From Pseudomonas fluorescens (GTDB lineage Bacteria > Pseudomonadota > Gammaproteobacteria > Pseudomonadales > Pseudomonadaceae): DNA of 64,000 nt. Of this stretch, positions 43,554 through 52,377 are shown piece after piece. Position numbers and translations under genes: made by a program. The stretch spans positions 3,162,001 to 3,226,000 of the forward strand of contig NZ_CP148752.1 of assembly GCF_040448305.1 (NCBI RefSeq), in the 5' to 3' direction. Under the pieces are notes generated by a model that saw only the letters and a list, made by a program, of their open reading frames with translations, searched no databases and was not told the origin of the DNA. The stretch's first letter is position 1. Each line of letters starts with the position of its first letter.

Positions 43554-44477
43554 TCAGTCGTGCAGGCCTGCCGTTTCATCCAGGTGGTCAATGTGCCTGA
43601 AACGCTCGACCAGGAAATCGATCAGGCTGCGCACACGGGCTGACAGGTGCAACTGTTGCGGGTACACCGCATAAACATCGGCGCGGGTCGGAGTCTGGTC
43701 TTCCAGCACTAGTCGCAAGCGGCCGCTGCGCACGTATCGGGCAATGTCCCATTCGGCTCGCAACAGAATGCCGTAGCCTTCAAGCGCCCAATTCAGGGCC
43801 ACTTCGCCGTCGTTGCAGCCCAGTGCGCCACGGACCTTGATGTTTTGCGTACGCCCCCCGTTGGTGAAACTCCACACACCGTAGGGCGTTTCGTTTTGCC
43901 TGAGAAAGATGCAGTTGTGTTGCTGCAGGTCCGACAGGCGTTGCGGCACACCATGCTTTTCCAGGTACAGCGGCGAAGCGCATAGAAGACGACGATTGGA
44001 CGCGATCTTGCGTGCATGGAAGGCGGCGTCCGGCAAGGTGCCGAAGCGTATGCCCAGGTCGAACCCATGGGTCGTCAGGTCCAGGGGGTGATCGCTGATT
44101 TCCAGCTGTACCTCCACCTCCGGGTACTGGGCGAAGAATGCACCCAGGGCAGGGCCGATGTATCGGCGGCCGAAACCCAGCGACGCGTTGACCCGAATCA
44201 GGCCCTTGGGTGTGGCCCGACTGCTGTGGATCAACTGCTCGACCTCATCGATCTGCGTCAGGATACGGGCGGCGTGGGAAAACAGCAGCTCACCTTCCGA
44301 AGTCAGGCTCATGGAGCGCGTGGTGCGATTGACCAGGCGGATGCCCAATCGAGCCTCCAGCGCGGTGAGACGCTTGCTGACCGCTGGCGGCGTGATACCC
44401 AGTTCCCGCGCGGTCGCGGCGAGACTGCCTTTATTGGCCAAGAGGTAGAAAAACGACAAATCCAGGGTCTGGCTCAT
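43554..44477 (-). CDS. LysR-family regulator of the adjacent dehydrogenase
   Basis: 307 residues with an N-terminal winged helix (SLAATARELGITPPAVSKRL at about 14-34) and a two-lobe periplasmic-protein-like effector domain. ATG 44477 is 137 bp from the divergent tartrate dehydrogenase gene; an inverted repeat at 44496-44540 lies between. This arrangement is typical of DmlR-type regulators of D-malate or tartrate use. Confidence 0.88.
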   Translation of the reverse strand: MSQTLDLSFFYLLANKGSLAATARELGITPPAVSKRLTALEARLGIRLVNRTTRSMSLTSEGELLFSHAARILTQIDEVEQLIHSSRATPKGLIRVNASLGFGRRYIGPALGAFFAQYPEVEVQLEISDHPLDLTTHGFDLGIRFGTLPDAAFHARKIASNRRLLCASPLYLEKHGVPQRLSDLQQHNCIFLRQNETPYGVWSFTNGGRTQNIKVRGALGCNDGEVALNWALEGYGILLRAEWDIARYVRSGRLRLVLEDQTPTRADVYAVYPQQLHLSARVRSLIDFLVERFRHIDHLDETAGLHD

Positions 44478-44495
44478 TCGTAACTCAAAGTTATT

Positions 44496-44540
44496 TATGT
44501 AGTGATTATGAGTAACTCACACCTATTTGTTCACTACATA
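44496..44540. promoter_or_regulatory. Spaced inverted repeat in the divergent promoter
   Basis: TATGTAGTGA and TCACTACATA, perfect 10-base arms 25 bases apart, in the LysR/dehydrogenase intergenic region. Direct GTAACTC repeats near 44480 and 44511 add to the pattern. A LysR target is the likely reading. Confidence 0.5.
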
Positions 44541-44613
44541 TACTCCGCTCACACCCTGATTGAACAGCCCGTTCGACAGGCACAACAAGAAACTTACGAG
44601 AGTGGAGTTGACC

Positions 44614-45669
44614 ATGAGTGCATACAAGATTGCAGCGGTTCCAGGTGATGGCATCGGTGTCGAAGTGATTGCCGCTGGCGTCGAGGTGCTGCAAGCCCTG
44701 TCGAAGAAGTCCGGCTTCCAGCTGGATTTCAAACACTTCGACTGGAACTCGGATAACTACCTGAAAAACGGCTACTACATTCCCGAAGGTGGCCTGGAAG
44801 AACTGAAAACCTTCGATGCCATCTTCTTCGGTGCAGTGGGCGCGCTCAATGTGCCGGATCACATTTCACTTTGGGGTTTGCGCCTGCCGATCTGCCAGGG
44901 TTTCGACCAATACGCCAACGTGCGTCCTGCCAGGGTACTGCCTGGGGTGAAAAGCCCGCTGCACAACGGCGATCAAATTGACTGGGTGGTGGTGCGGGAA
45001 AACTCCGAAGGTGAGTACTCCGGCAACGGTGGTCGGGTACACCGTGGCCTGCCGGAAGAGGTCGCCACCGAAGTCTCGGTATTCACCCGTGCCGGCGTCG
45101 AGCGCATTCACCGTTTCGCTTTCGAACTGGCACGCAGTCGTCCGCGCAAGCACCTGACCATGGTCACCAAGTCCAACGCCCAGCGTCATGGCATGGTGTT
45201 GTGGGACGAGATTTTCTATGAAGTCGCCAAGGATTTCCCGGACGTCAGGATCGACAAGGAACTGGTCGATGCGGTGACTACGCGCATGGTGCTCAAACCG
45301 TCGACGCTTGATGTGATCGTCGCCACCAACTTGCACGCCGACATCCTGTCTGACCTGGCCGCGGCACTGTCCGGCAGCCTGGGTATCGCACCGACCGCCA
45401 ACCTCAACCCGTCACGCCAATTCCCGTCGATGTTCGAACCGATCCACGGCTCGGCGTTCGACATCACCGGCAAAGGTGTGGCCAACCCGATCGCGACGTT
45501 CTGGACGGCTGCAATGATGCTCGAGCATCTCGGCGAACACGCCAGCGCCAAGCAGTTGATGTCAGCGATCGAAGCGGTGACCGAAAGTGGTGTGCATACC
45601 CCGGATCTTGGCGGCAACGCCACCACCCGCCAGATCACGGATGCGGTCATCGCGTTGATCAACCGCTGA
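44614..45669 (+). CDS. ttuC: Tartrate dehydrogenase/decarboxylase or D-malate dehydrogenase
   Basis: 351 residues of the isocitrate/isopropylmalate dehydrogenase family: PGDGIGVEV start, FFGAVG, arginine-rich LWGLRLPICQGFDQYANVRP, ENSEGEYSGNGG and DILSDLAAALSG for metal and NAD. The substrate residues match the TtuC/DmlA branch that oxidises L-tartrate or D-malate and decarboxylates. ATG 44614 has GTGGAG upstream. Followed after 106 bp by DctA; divergent LysR regulator upstream. Confidence 0.85.
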   Translation: MSAYKIAAVPGDGIGVEVIAAGVEVLQALSKKSGFQLDFKHFDWNSDNYLKNGYYIPEGGLEELKTFDAIFFGAVGALNVPDHISLWGLRLPICQGFDQYANVRPARVLPGVKSPLHNGDQIDWVVVRENSEGEYSGNGGRVHRGLPEEVATEVSVFTRAGVERIHRFAFELARSRPRKHLTMVTKSNAQRHGMVLWDEIFYEVAKDFPDVRIDKELVDAVTTRMVLKPSTLDVIVATNLHADILSDLAAALSGSLGIAPTANLNPSRQFPSMFEPIHGSAFDITGKGVANPIATFWTAAMMLEHLGEHASAKQLMSAIEAVTESGVHTPDLGGNATTRQITDAVIALINR

Positions 45670-45775
45670 TTTTTCCAGCGCTTCCAGGCAGTACTGCGGC
45701 ACAACGCCGAGGGGCAGGTCAGTTGATCTGACTCCTTGGCATTTCCTGACAACAATAAAAAATCAGGGTCCTGTC

Positions 45776-47131
45776 ATGAAAAGAATATTCGGCAAACTCT
45801 ATGTGCAAGTGCTGATCGCCGTGATCCTCGGCGCCATCGTCGGCGTGTTCGTTCCCGAAACCGGCGCTGCGCTCAAACCCTTGGGCGATGCCTTCATCAA
45901 ATTGATCAAGATGCTCCTCGCTCCGGTGATCTTCCTGACCGTGGTCACAGGGATTGCCCGCATGGAAAACATGAAGGAACTGGGGCGTGTGGGCTTTCGG
46001 GCCTTGCTCTATTTCGAAGTGGTCTCGACCCTGGCGCTGGTGGTCGGCCTGGTGGTGGTCGATGTGTTCAAACCCGGTGCCGGCATGAACATCGATGTCG
46101 CCACCCTCGACACCACCAGCCTGACCACCTACACCACGGCCGTGAAACATGCATCGTTCATGGACTTCGTCATGAACATCATCCCCGACACCATCGTGGA
46201 TGCCTTCGCCAAGGGCAATGTGCTGCAGATCCTGCTGTTTTCCATTCTGTTGGGCATCGCCCTGGCGCATGTAGGGCCACGGGGCAAAGCATTCGTCGAT
46301 ACGCTGGATAGCCTGATGCAGGGTATGTTCCGCATCGTCAACATGGTCATGCGCCTGGCACCGATTGGCGCATTTGGTGCCATCGCCTTCACGATCGGCA
46401 AGTATGGCTTCGGCTCGCTGTTCTCTCTGGGCAAGTTGATGGCTTGCGTCTATCTCACCTGTGCCGTGTTCGTGATCTTCGTCCTCGGCCCGATCTGCCG
46501 CTACAGCGGATTCAGCCTGTGGAAGTTCTTGAAGTTCATCAAGGAAGAGTTGTTCACCGTGCTGGGTACCAGTTCTTCGGAGTCGGTGCTGCCACAGATG
46601 ATTTCCAAAATGGAGAAGGCCGGGGTGTCCAAACCCGTCGCCGGGATGATCATTCCCTCCGGCCTCACCTTCAACCCGGACGGGCAAGCGATCTACTACA
46701 CCATTGCCGCGATATTCATTGCCCAGGCTACCAACACGCCGCTGACCCTGACCGATCAACTGATCGTGCTGGCGGTACTGATGTTCACCTCCAAAGGCTC
46801 GGCAGGTGTCACGGGTTCCGGGTTCATCATTCTGGCCGCCACATTGTCTTCCCTGGGCACCATACCGGTGGCGGGCATGGTGTTGCTGCTGGGCGTTGAC
46901 CGGTTCATGTCGGAAGCGCGGGCAATCACCAATACCATCGGCAATGGCGTGGGCACCATGGCGATTGCCAAATGGGTCGGGGCGCTGGACACCGTCAAGA
47001 TGCACAAGGCGCTCAATGGTGAGGTCGAAGTGCAGAAGCCCGAGGCTGTGCGGGCGGAGGTTGTTCATGCCCATTCATCGACAAAGAACAGTCCCTTGTT
47101 GCCCGGCCTTGACCAAGCTTCACGAGTGTAG
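45776..47131 (+). CDS. dctA: C4-dicarboxylate:cation symporter DctA
   Basis: 451 residues of the dicarboxylate/amino acid:cation symporter family with eight membrane helices and two re-entrant loops. The signature stretches are present: GTSSSESVLPQM (serine-rich loop) and FNPDGQAIYYT. GGTCCTGTC precedes ATG 45776. With the upstream dehydrogenase it would import and consume malate, tartrate or related acids at the inner membrane. Confidence 0.92.
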   Translation: MKRIFGKLYVQVLIAVILGAIVGVFVPETGAALKPLGDAFIKLIKMLLAPVIFLTVVTGIARMENMKELGRVGFRALLYFEVVSTLALVVGLVVVDVFKPGAGMNIDVATLDTTSLTTYTTAVKHASFMDFVMNIIPDTIVDAFAKGNVLQILLFSILLGIALAHVGPRGKAFVDTLDSLMQGMFRIVNMVMRLAPIGAFGAIAFTIGKYGFGSLFSLGKLMACVYLTCAVFVIFVLGPICRYSGFSLWKFLKFIKEELFTVLGTSSSESVLPQMISKMEKAGVSKPVAGMIIPSGLTFNPDGQAIYYTIAAIFIAQATNTPLTLTDQLIVLAVLMFTSKGSAGVTGSGFIILAATLSSLGTIPVAGMVLLLGVDRFMSEARAITNTIGNGVGTMAIAKWVGALDTVKMHKALNGEVEVQKPEAVRAEVVHAHSSTKNSPLLPGLDQASRV

Positions 47132-47158
47132 ATATCCGGGGGCTTACGTCCTGAGTGC

Positions 47159-47183
47159 AAAGGGCCCTTCGGGGCCCTTTATT
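47159..47183 (+). terminator. Rho-independent terminator after dctA
   Basis: AAAGGGCCC-TTCG-GGGCCCTTT stem ending in ATTGTTAT. Strong and symmetrical, so it may also work for minus-strand readers. Confidence 0.85.
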
Positions 47184-47263
47184 GTTATGCCGGCGGCTTC
47201 GACAGGGGGGGCTTGAACCATCGGCGATTTGAAATGAACCAGGTCGCGTTCAGAAAATTCAAA

Positions 47264-47278
47264 TGAGAATACGTATCA
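47264..47278 (+). promoter_or_regulatory. Putative Fur box
   Basis: TGAGAAT-A-CGTATCA fits the 7-1-7 Fur pattern TGATAAT-N-ATTATCA at 11 of 14 positions, about 85 bases before the TonB receptor start. Confidence 0.55.
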
Positions 47279-47289
47279 AGACGTGGTGA

Positions 47290-47303
47290 CATGGTATACC
47301 ATG
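47290..47303. promoter_or_regulatory. 14-bp perfect palindrome next to the Fur box
   Basis: CATGGTATACCATG lies 12 bases after the Fur box, 60 bases before the receptor start. A second regulator site is possible. Confidence 0.4.
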
Positions 47304-47362
47304 CGCCGCGATTTATTGGCATGTATGCCGTCCCATTTGGCTATTTTCACAAGGTTTCCTAG

Positions 47363-49489
47363 ATGCGTCGTACTCTGGTGTCTATCTGCGTGCTTCAGGC
47401 GTTCTCCGCTTCCTCTTGGGCGGAGCAGGCAACTACCGATAAATCCAGTCTGGAGTTGCAAGCGACTGACATCGTTGGCACAGCAGATTTTGAAACCGCC
47501 CTGGGGCCGGTTGACGGGTATCGCGCGACGCGTTCGGCCAGCGCCACGCGCACCGACACATCGATCCACGAAGCCCCACAGTCCATCAGCGTGGTCACCA
47601 GGGATGTCGTCGAGGACATCAGTGCCACCCGACTGCAGGACGCCCTCGATTACGCCGGTGGTGTGGGGCGGGCCAACAATTTCGGTGGCCAGGGCCTGAC
47701 CACCTTTACCGTGCGTGGCTTTACCACCGGGGAGTTCTATCGCAACGGGTTCCCGATCAACCGTGGCTATCCGAACATGCCCGATGCCAACACCATCGAG
47801 CGACTGGAAGTGCTGCGAGGACCGGCGACCATGCTCTATGGCCGAGGCGATCCGGGCGGCACCTTCAACGTCATCTCCAAACAACCCCTGGCCGTGCCCA
47901 CTGTGACCCTGGGCAGCCAACTCGATGATCAGGGAATGAAGCGTGGCACGCTGGACGCCTCCGGCCCGCTGGACGAAGAGGGCCGCCTGGCCTATCGCCT
48001 GAACGTGGTGGGTGAGGGCGGTGATACCTTCCGCGATCATGTCGAAACCGAACGCTACGGCGTGACGCCGGTGCTGTCCTGGCAGGCCACCGACGACACC
48101 AAGGTGATTTTCGAAGGCGACTTCATGCGCAACAATCACCCGCTCGATCGCGGCGTGACGCGCTATCCGAATCAGATTGGCACCGCGTCCCGCGATACCT
48201 TCTTCGGCGAAAAAGACGTTGGCAAATTGCACAATGACAACAACATGGCGCAGCTGCGGTTCGAGCATCTGCTGAGCGATAACTGGACGCTGGGCGGCGG
48301 ATTCCAATGGCTCGACGGCACCCTCGAGGGCAATGCGGTCGAAGCCAACGGTGTGGCCGCGGACGGGCGCACCCTGGGCCGTAACTTCAACTACCGCAAG
48401 CTGGAGTGGACGGACAAGGACACCCAGCTCAACCTCACCGGACATTTCACCGCAGGCGGTTTCGATCACACACTGCTGACCGGCGTCGAGTACGAGGATT
48501 ACGACTACAAGTCGATCATCCAGCGCTCCAGCGGCGCGGTGAGTGCCTACCCGATCGATATCTTCAACCCGGTGTACGGCCAGCCGCGTCCAGCCTTGAC
48601 CCGCACCCCGACCAATGACAAGGAAAACCTCAAGACCTACGCGGCATTCGTCCAGGAACAGGTGGCCTTGACCGAGCGTTTGAGAGTATTGGCCGGGGCC
48701 CGTTTCGAGCGCTTCGAGCATGATTACCAAACCTTTGTGCCAGGCGGCAAAAGCTGGGAGGCCAGCGACAATGCGGTGACCCCGCGCGTTGGGGTGACCT
48801 ATGACCTCACTGACACCGTGGCGATCTATGCCGATACGGCCCGCTCGTTCAAGCCCAATACCGGTGCCAGTCGCCAGGGCGGTGGTTTCGAACCGGAAAA
48901 GGGCAAGTCCTATGAGCTGGGTATCAAGTGGGAAGCGCTGGACAGTCAATTGAGTGTCGACGCGGCGATCTACCAGATCGAAAAGCGCAACGTACTCACC
49001 ACCGATCCCGTGGACTCGACGTTCAGCGTGGCGGCAGGCGAGGTGCGCAGCCGTGGTTTCGACCTGAACATCGCCGGCAACCTGACCCCGCAATGGCGGG
49101 TGATTGGCGGTTACGCCTATGTCGATGCCGAAGTGACCAAGGACAACGTCATCAAGTCCGGCACCCGGCTGATGAACATCCCGCAGAACAGCTTCAGCCT
49201 GCTCAACGTCTACGAGTTCCAGGATGGCGCGCTCAAGGGACTGGGGCTTGGCACCGGGCTCAAGTACGTCGATGAGCGTGCAGGGCAGACGGCCAACACG
49301 GCGTTTTCGATGGGCAGCTACACCGTTGTCGACCTGCTGAGCTATTACAAGGTCAACGACAGGATCAGGCTCAACCTGGATGTTAAGAACCTGACGGACG
49401 AAGATTATGAGGAGGGCGCATTCGGCAACGTTTACGCCTATCCAGGGGCACCAAGAACGGTGCAGGTCGGTGTTTCCTACACGTTGTAG
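47363..49489 (+). CDS. TonB-dependent siderophore receptor
   Basis: 708 residues: signal peptide ending WAE, plug from about 65 (APQSISVVTRDVVEDI; LDYAGGVGR; RLEVLRGPATMLYGRGDPGG), then the barrel with terminal aromatic strand VGVSYTL. No N-terminal signalling domain. The plug resembles ferrichrome/ferrioxamine-type hydroxamate receptors more than the Fiu type at 12613, so the two receptors probably serve different siderophores. Iron regulation is supported by the upstream Fur-like site. Confidence 0.85.
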   Translation: MRRTLVSICVLQAFSASSWAEQATTDKSSLELQATDIVGTADFETALGPVDGYRATRSASATRTDTSIHEAPQSISVVTRDVVEDISATRLQDALDYAGGVGRANNFGGQGLTTFTVRGFTTGEFYRNGFPINRGYPNMPDANTIERLEVLRGPATMLYGRGDPGGTFNVISKQPLAVPTVTLGSQLDDQGMKRGTLDASGPLDEEGRLAYRLNVVGEGGDTFRDHVETERYGVTPVLSWQATDDTKVIFEGDFMRNNHPLDRGVTRYPNQIGTASRDTFFGEKDVGKLHNDNNMAQLRFEHLLSDNWTLGGGFQWLDGTLEGNAVEANGVAADGRTLGRNFNYRKLEWTDKDTQLNLTGHFTAGGFDHTLLTGVEYEDYDYKSIIQRSSGAVSAYPIDIFNPVYGQPRPALTRTPTNDKENLKTYAAFVQEQVALTERLRVLAGARFERFEHDYQTFVPGGKSWEASDNAVTPRVGVTYDLTDTVAIYADTARSFKPNTGASRQGGGFEPEKGKSYELGIKWEALDSQLSVDAAIYQIEKRNVLTTDPVDSTFSVAAGEVRSRGFDLNIAGNLTPQWRVIGGYAYVDAEVTKDNVIKSGTRLMNIPQNSFSLLNVYEFQDGALKGLGLGTGLKYVDERAGQTANTAFSMGSYTVVDLLSYYKVNDRIRLNLDVKNLTDEDYEEGAFGNVYAYPGAPRTVQVGVSYTL

Positions 49490-49627
49490 TCCGGATGAAT
49501 GCCGCGCGTTGCGGCGCCTTCAGGCTTGCTCCCGGACCATCCGCGCCACGAGTATCTCGTGGCCAACCAGTCGGGGGTTCCGGCCTGCAGCGCGCAGGCT
49601 TGGCCTGGAACCCATTCGGCGAGCGGA

Positions 49628-49906
49628 TCAGGCAATGCTGGTGGGGTCGGCGGCACTTCCACCCCATTCGAGAAAACGGATCTTGTGAACCTCGCCCTCG
49701 CTGTCCAGGTAGACCACAGTCACCGGTACCACGCCGGTCTTGTCGGATGTATCGGTGCGCTGCAGCACCTGTTTCACATCGATTTCCATTCCGTAGTGGT
49801 AATCGACGGCTGAGACATGCGCGCCGGGTTCTTGCAGGCTGTTCTGGTCGAAGACACTGGGTGCGAGACTGGAAATCACGGCACTGACAATTGTGGCCAT
49901 GCTCAT
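49628..49906 (-). CDS. DUF2790-family small protein (copy B)
   Basis: 92 residues, identical to copy A except at a handful of positions (YHYGMEIDV, YLDSEGEV, SAADPTSIA). Same start, same hydrophobic leader, same upstream palindrome. The retained frame and palindrome point to a functional duplicate under the same control. It lacks the terminator hairpin found after copy A, because similarity ends just past the stop codon. Confidence 0.75.
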   Translation of the reverse strand: MSMATIVSAVISSLAPSVFDQNSLQEPGAHVSAVDYHYGMEIDVKQVLQRTDTSDKTGVVPVTVVYLDSEGEVHKIRFLEWGGSAADPTSIA

Positions 49907-50110
49907 AAGGCTTTACCTCTACTGGATTTCACTTGACAGGGACCTAATGTGACACGTTGAGAAAGTGAAGTTCACATCACCGCGACGAACGCGCCTACCT
50001 GAAAAGCCTGTAGTGGCTACAAACTCCCGGCAATTCCCCACGCTTGACGCCTCTCGACCATTCGTCCTTTAAACGCCGTATTTGTTGGGCAAAGTCCGTT
50101 TCTGAAGGAG

Positions 50111-50128
50111 GTCATGACATGTCATGAC
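50111..50128. promoter_or_regulatory. 18-bp perfect palindrome upstream of DUF2790 copy B
   Basis: Identical to 16987-17004. It lies between the divergent DUF2790 copy (205 bases away) and the haemolysin-family operon (101 bases away), so it could serve either. Confidence 0.55.
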
Positions 50129-50228
50129 GGACTGACACGCAAGGCGACAATCTGTTTTGTCACCTTCAGACTTCGTTAAGAAATGCCTTTGATACTTCTC
50201 CCCAATTGATCCGGGGAGATGTTTTTCA

Positions 50229-50906
50229 ATGTCCGATTTCAACTGGAACGTTCAGTTGCCGCTGCACTTTGGCCTGGCCGAAACAAAGCAGATGTATCTC
50301 GTCAGGGCCTTGCCGGACGCTCCGCAACGGAGCGCCTTCGAAGCCTTTATCCAGCAACGTTTTCGTAAGGCCCACGGTGCCGATATTCGCCATTTCATGC
50401 CGGAGCTGTTTGGCATGAGCGATGCGTCCGGCGCGCTTTGTGCGGTGGTCGGGGTACGTCTGGCGAGCGCCGGGCCGCTGTTCCTGGAAGGTTACCTGGA
50501 CGAGGCGATCGATCCGCTGATCAGTGCTGCGGCCGACCACACCGTAGGCCGCTCAGCCATCGTCGAGGTAGGCAACCTGGCTGCCAGCGACACCGGCAGC
50601 GCACGGATGAGCATCATCGCGATGACCTACCTGCTGGCCATGGGGGGGTTGGAATGGGTTGCCTTCACCGGGAACCTGGGGCTGGTCAATAGCTTTCATC
50701 GCCTTGGCTTGAAGCCCGTGACGCTGTGTGCTGCCGACCCGGCGCGTCTGGGCGAGGACCGCCACGCCTGGGGCAGTTACTACGAAAGCAAGCCGTGGGT
50801 TCATGTTGGCAATATCCGCTCCGGATTCATTCATTTGCGCAACATTGGCCTGTTCAGCCGCCTGGGCTTGCCAACCTCTATTGAAGGGGCCTGCCATGTC
50901 GCCTGA
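50229..50906 (+). CDS. Thermostable-haemolysin-family protein (GNAT-like)
   Basis: 225 residues with the PF12261 pattern: FIQQRFRKAHGADIRHFMPELFG, VVGVRLASAGPLFLEGYLDE and EVGNLAASDTGSARMSIIAMTYLL. The family is named after Vibrio haemolysins but the fold is acyltransferase-like, so acyl transfer is plausible. GGGGAGAT precedes the ATG. First gene of a five-gene overlapping run; its stop overlaps the ligase start by 11 bases. Confidence 0.75.
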   Translation: MSDFNWNVQLPLHFGLAETKQMYLVRALPDAPQRSAFEAFIQQRFRKAHGADIRHFMPELFGMSDASGALCAVVGVRLASAGPLFLEGYLDEAIDPLISAAADHTVGRSAIVEVGNLAASDTGSARMSIIAMTYLLAMGGLEWVAFTGNLGLVNSFHRLGLKPVTLCAADPARLGEDRHAWGSYYESKPWVHVGNIRSGFIHLRNIGLFSRLGLPTSIEGACHVA

Positions 50907-52377
50907 AATGGAGCGTTTCAAACAGACCCTGCGTCATCATGCCGAGCAAAAAACCAATGCCATTGCCTTGTGGGGCGATCATCTGAAGCTGGACTACGCC
51001 ACGCTGTATGCCGAGGTCATTTATCGCCGGCAGCGCCTGCGCGATGAGCAGGCAAGGGTGATCGCCCTGGCCCTGGACAATGGCGTCGAAGCCATGCTCT
51101 GGGACCTGGCCGCGTTGTTCGAGGGTTTGACCTGCGTAGCCTTGCCGCCTTTTTTCAGTCCGGCGCAACGCAAGCACTGCCTGGAGCAAAGCCAGGCCGA
51201 ACACGTCATTGCCGAGCCGCAACTGCACGACGAGCTGCTAGCGGCTGGATATCAGAAGTGCGGCGAGTTCTGGCATCGCACCTTCAGTGACCCGAACCGG
51301 ATGCCTGAAGGCACCGCCAAGTTGACCTTCACCTCGGGCACCACAGGCACACCCAAGGGCGTGTGCTTGAGTGCCGACAGCATTCTGCGAGTCGCTCGCG
51401 AGCTGCACCTGGCCAGCCAGCCCACCGACCCGCAACACCACCTGGCGCTGCTGCCGCTGGCCATTTTGCTGGAGAACATCGGTTGTTACGCCGCACTGTA
51501 TGCCGGCGCTACCTTGAGCCTGCCCAGCCAGAAAACCCTGGGGATTGAAGGCGCCAGCGGTGTGGATGTGCCTCAGCTATTGGGATGCCTGGCCAGCCGT
51601 TCGCCCCAGAGCCTGATTCTGGTGCCGCAGTTGTTGCTGATGCTGGTCAGTGCGGCCGAGCAGCAGGCTTTCGACCCACAGCATCTGCGTTTTACCGCCG
51701 TGGGCGGTGCCCGGGTCAGCGAAGATCTACTGCATCGCGCTCAACGGGTCCGCATACCTGTCTATGAAGGTTACGGGTTGTCCGAGTGCGCGTCGGTAGT
51801 GTGCCTCAATCGCCCGCAAGCACGGCGCACCGGCAGTGTCGGACGGCCATTGTCCCATGTGGAGATCCGCCTGGCGGACGACGGCGAAGTGCTGATCAAG
51901 GGTTCAACCTTGCTGGGCTATCTGGGAGAGGCGCCGCACACCGCCCAGTGGTGGCCCAGCGGCGATCTCGGCGAGTTCGACGCCGAGGGTTTTCTCTACC
52001 TCAAGGGACGCAAGAAACATCAGTTCGTCACCAGTTTCGGACGCAACGTAAACCCCGAGTGGGTGGAAGCCGAATTGACCCAGCGCGGGCCTGTCGCCCA
52101 GGCCTTCGTCTATGGCGAGGCCATGCCTCACAACCATGCGCTGCTCTGGCCCCACCGCCCGGACTGCACCGACGAACAACTGGCCGCTACCGTGGCCCAG
52201 GCCAACGAGTCTTTGCCCGAGTACGCCCAGGTCCATCACTGGAGCCGGCTCGACCAACCCTTCACTGCCACCAACGGCTTGCTCACCGCCAATGGCCGGC
52301 CCCGCCGTGACGCCATCGTCGAACGCTACCGAGGGCAATTGAGCGAATCTGCATTCTCCGAGGAATCCGCACCATGA
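50896..52377 (+). CDS. AMP-forming acyl ligase (ANL superfamily)
   Basis: 493 residues: P-loop TSGTTGTPKGV (about 146-156), YEGYGLSE, SGDLGEFD and the C-terminal GLLTANGRPRR region. The A10 lysine that usually completes adenylation is Arg468 here, so activity may be altered or the enzyme may act differently (inference). It should activate a carboxylic acid, probably a fatty acid, using ATP. ATG 50896 overlaps the previous gene by 11 bases and the next ATG overlaps its stop (ATGA). Confidence 0.85.
   Translation: MSPEMERFKQTLRHHAEQKTNAIALWGDHLKLDYATLYAEVIYRRQRLRDEQARVIALALDNGVEAMLWDLAALFEGLTCVALPPFFSPAQRKHCLEQSQAEHVIAEPQLHDELLAAGYQKCGEFWHRTFSDPNRMPEGTAKLTFTSGTTGTPKGVCLSADSILRVARELHLASQPTDPQHHLALLPLAILLENIGCYAALYAGATLSLPSQKTLGIEGASGVDVPQLLGCLASRSPQSLILVPQLLLMLVSAAEQQAFDPQHLRFTAVGGARVSEDLLHRAQRVRIPVYEGYGLSECASVVCLNRPQARRTGSVGRPLSHVEIRLADDGEVLIKGSTLLGYLGEAPHTAQWWPSGDLGEFDAEGFLYLKGRKKHQFVTSFGRNVNPEWVEAELTQRGPVAQAFVYGEAMPHNHALLWPHRPDCTDEQLAATVAQANESLPEYAQVHHWSRLDQPFTATNGLLTANGRPRRDAIVERYRGQLSESAFSEESAP

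Larger units (their letters stand above)
49601..50130. repeat. DUF2790 duplication, copy B
   Basis: Direct copy of 16478-17006, including gene and upstream palindrome; ends judged by eye. Confidence 0.85.

Noticed and set aside
45719..47074. A 451-codon minus-strand frame opposite dctA
   Set aside because: His/Gln/Asp-rich composition typical of antisense frames; dctA on the plus strand is unmistakable.
47276..49093. A 605-codon minus-strand frame opposite the second TonB receptor
   Set aside because: Antisense shadow caused by high GC codon bias; no recognisable domain and no ribosome site.
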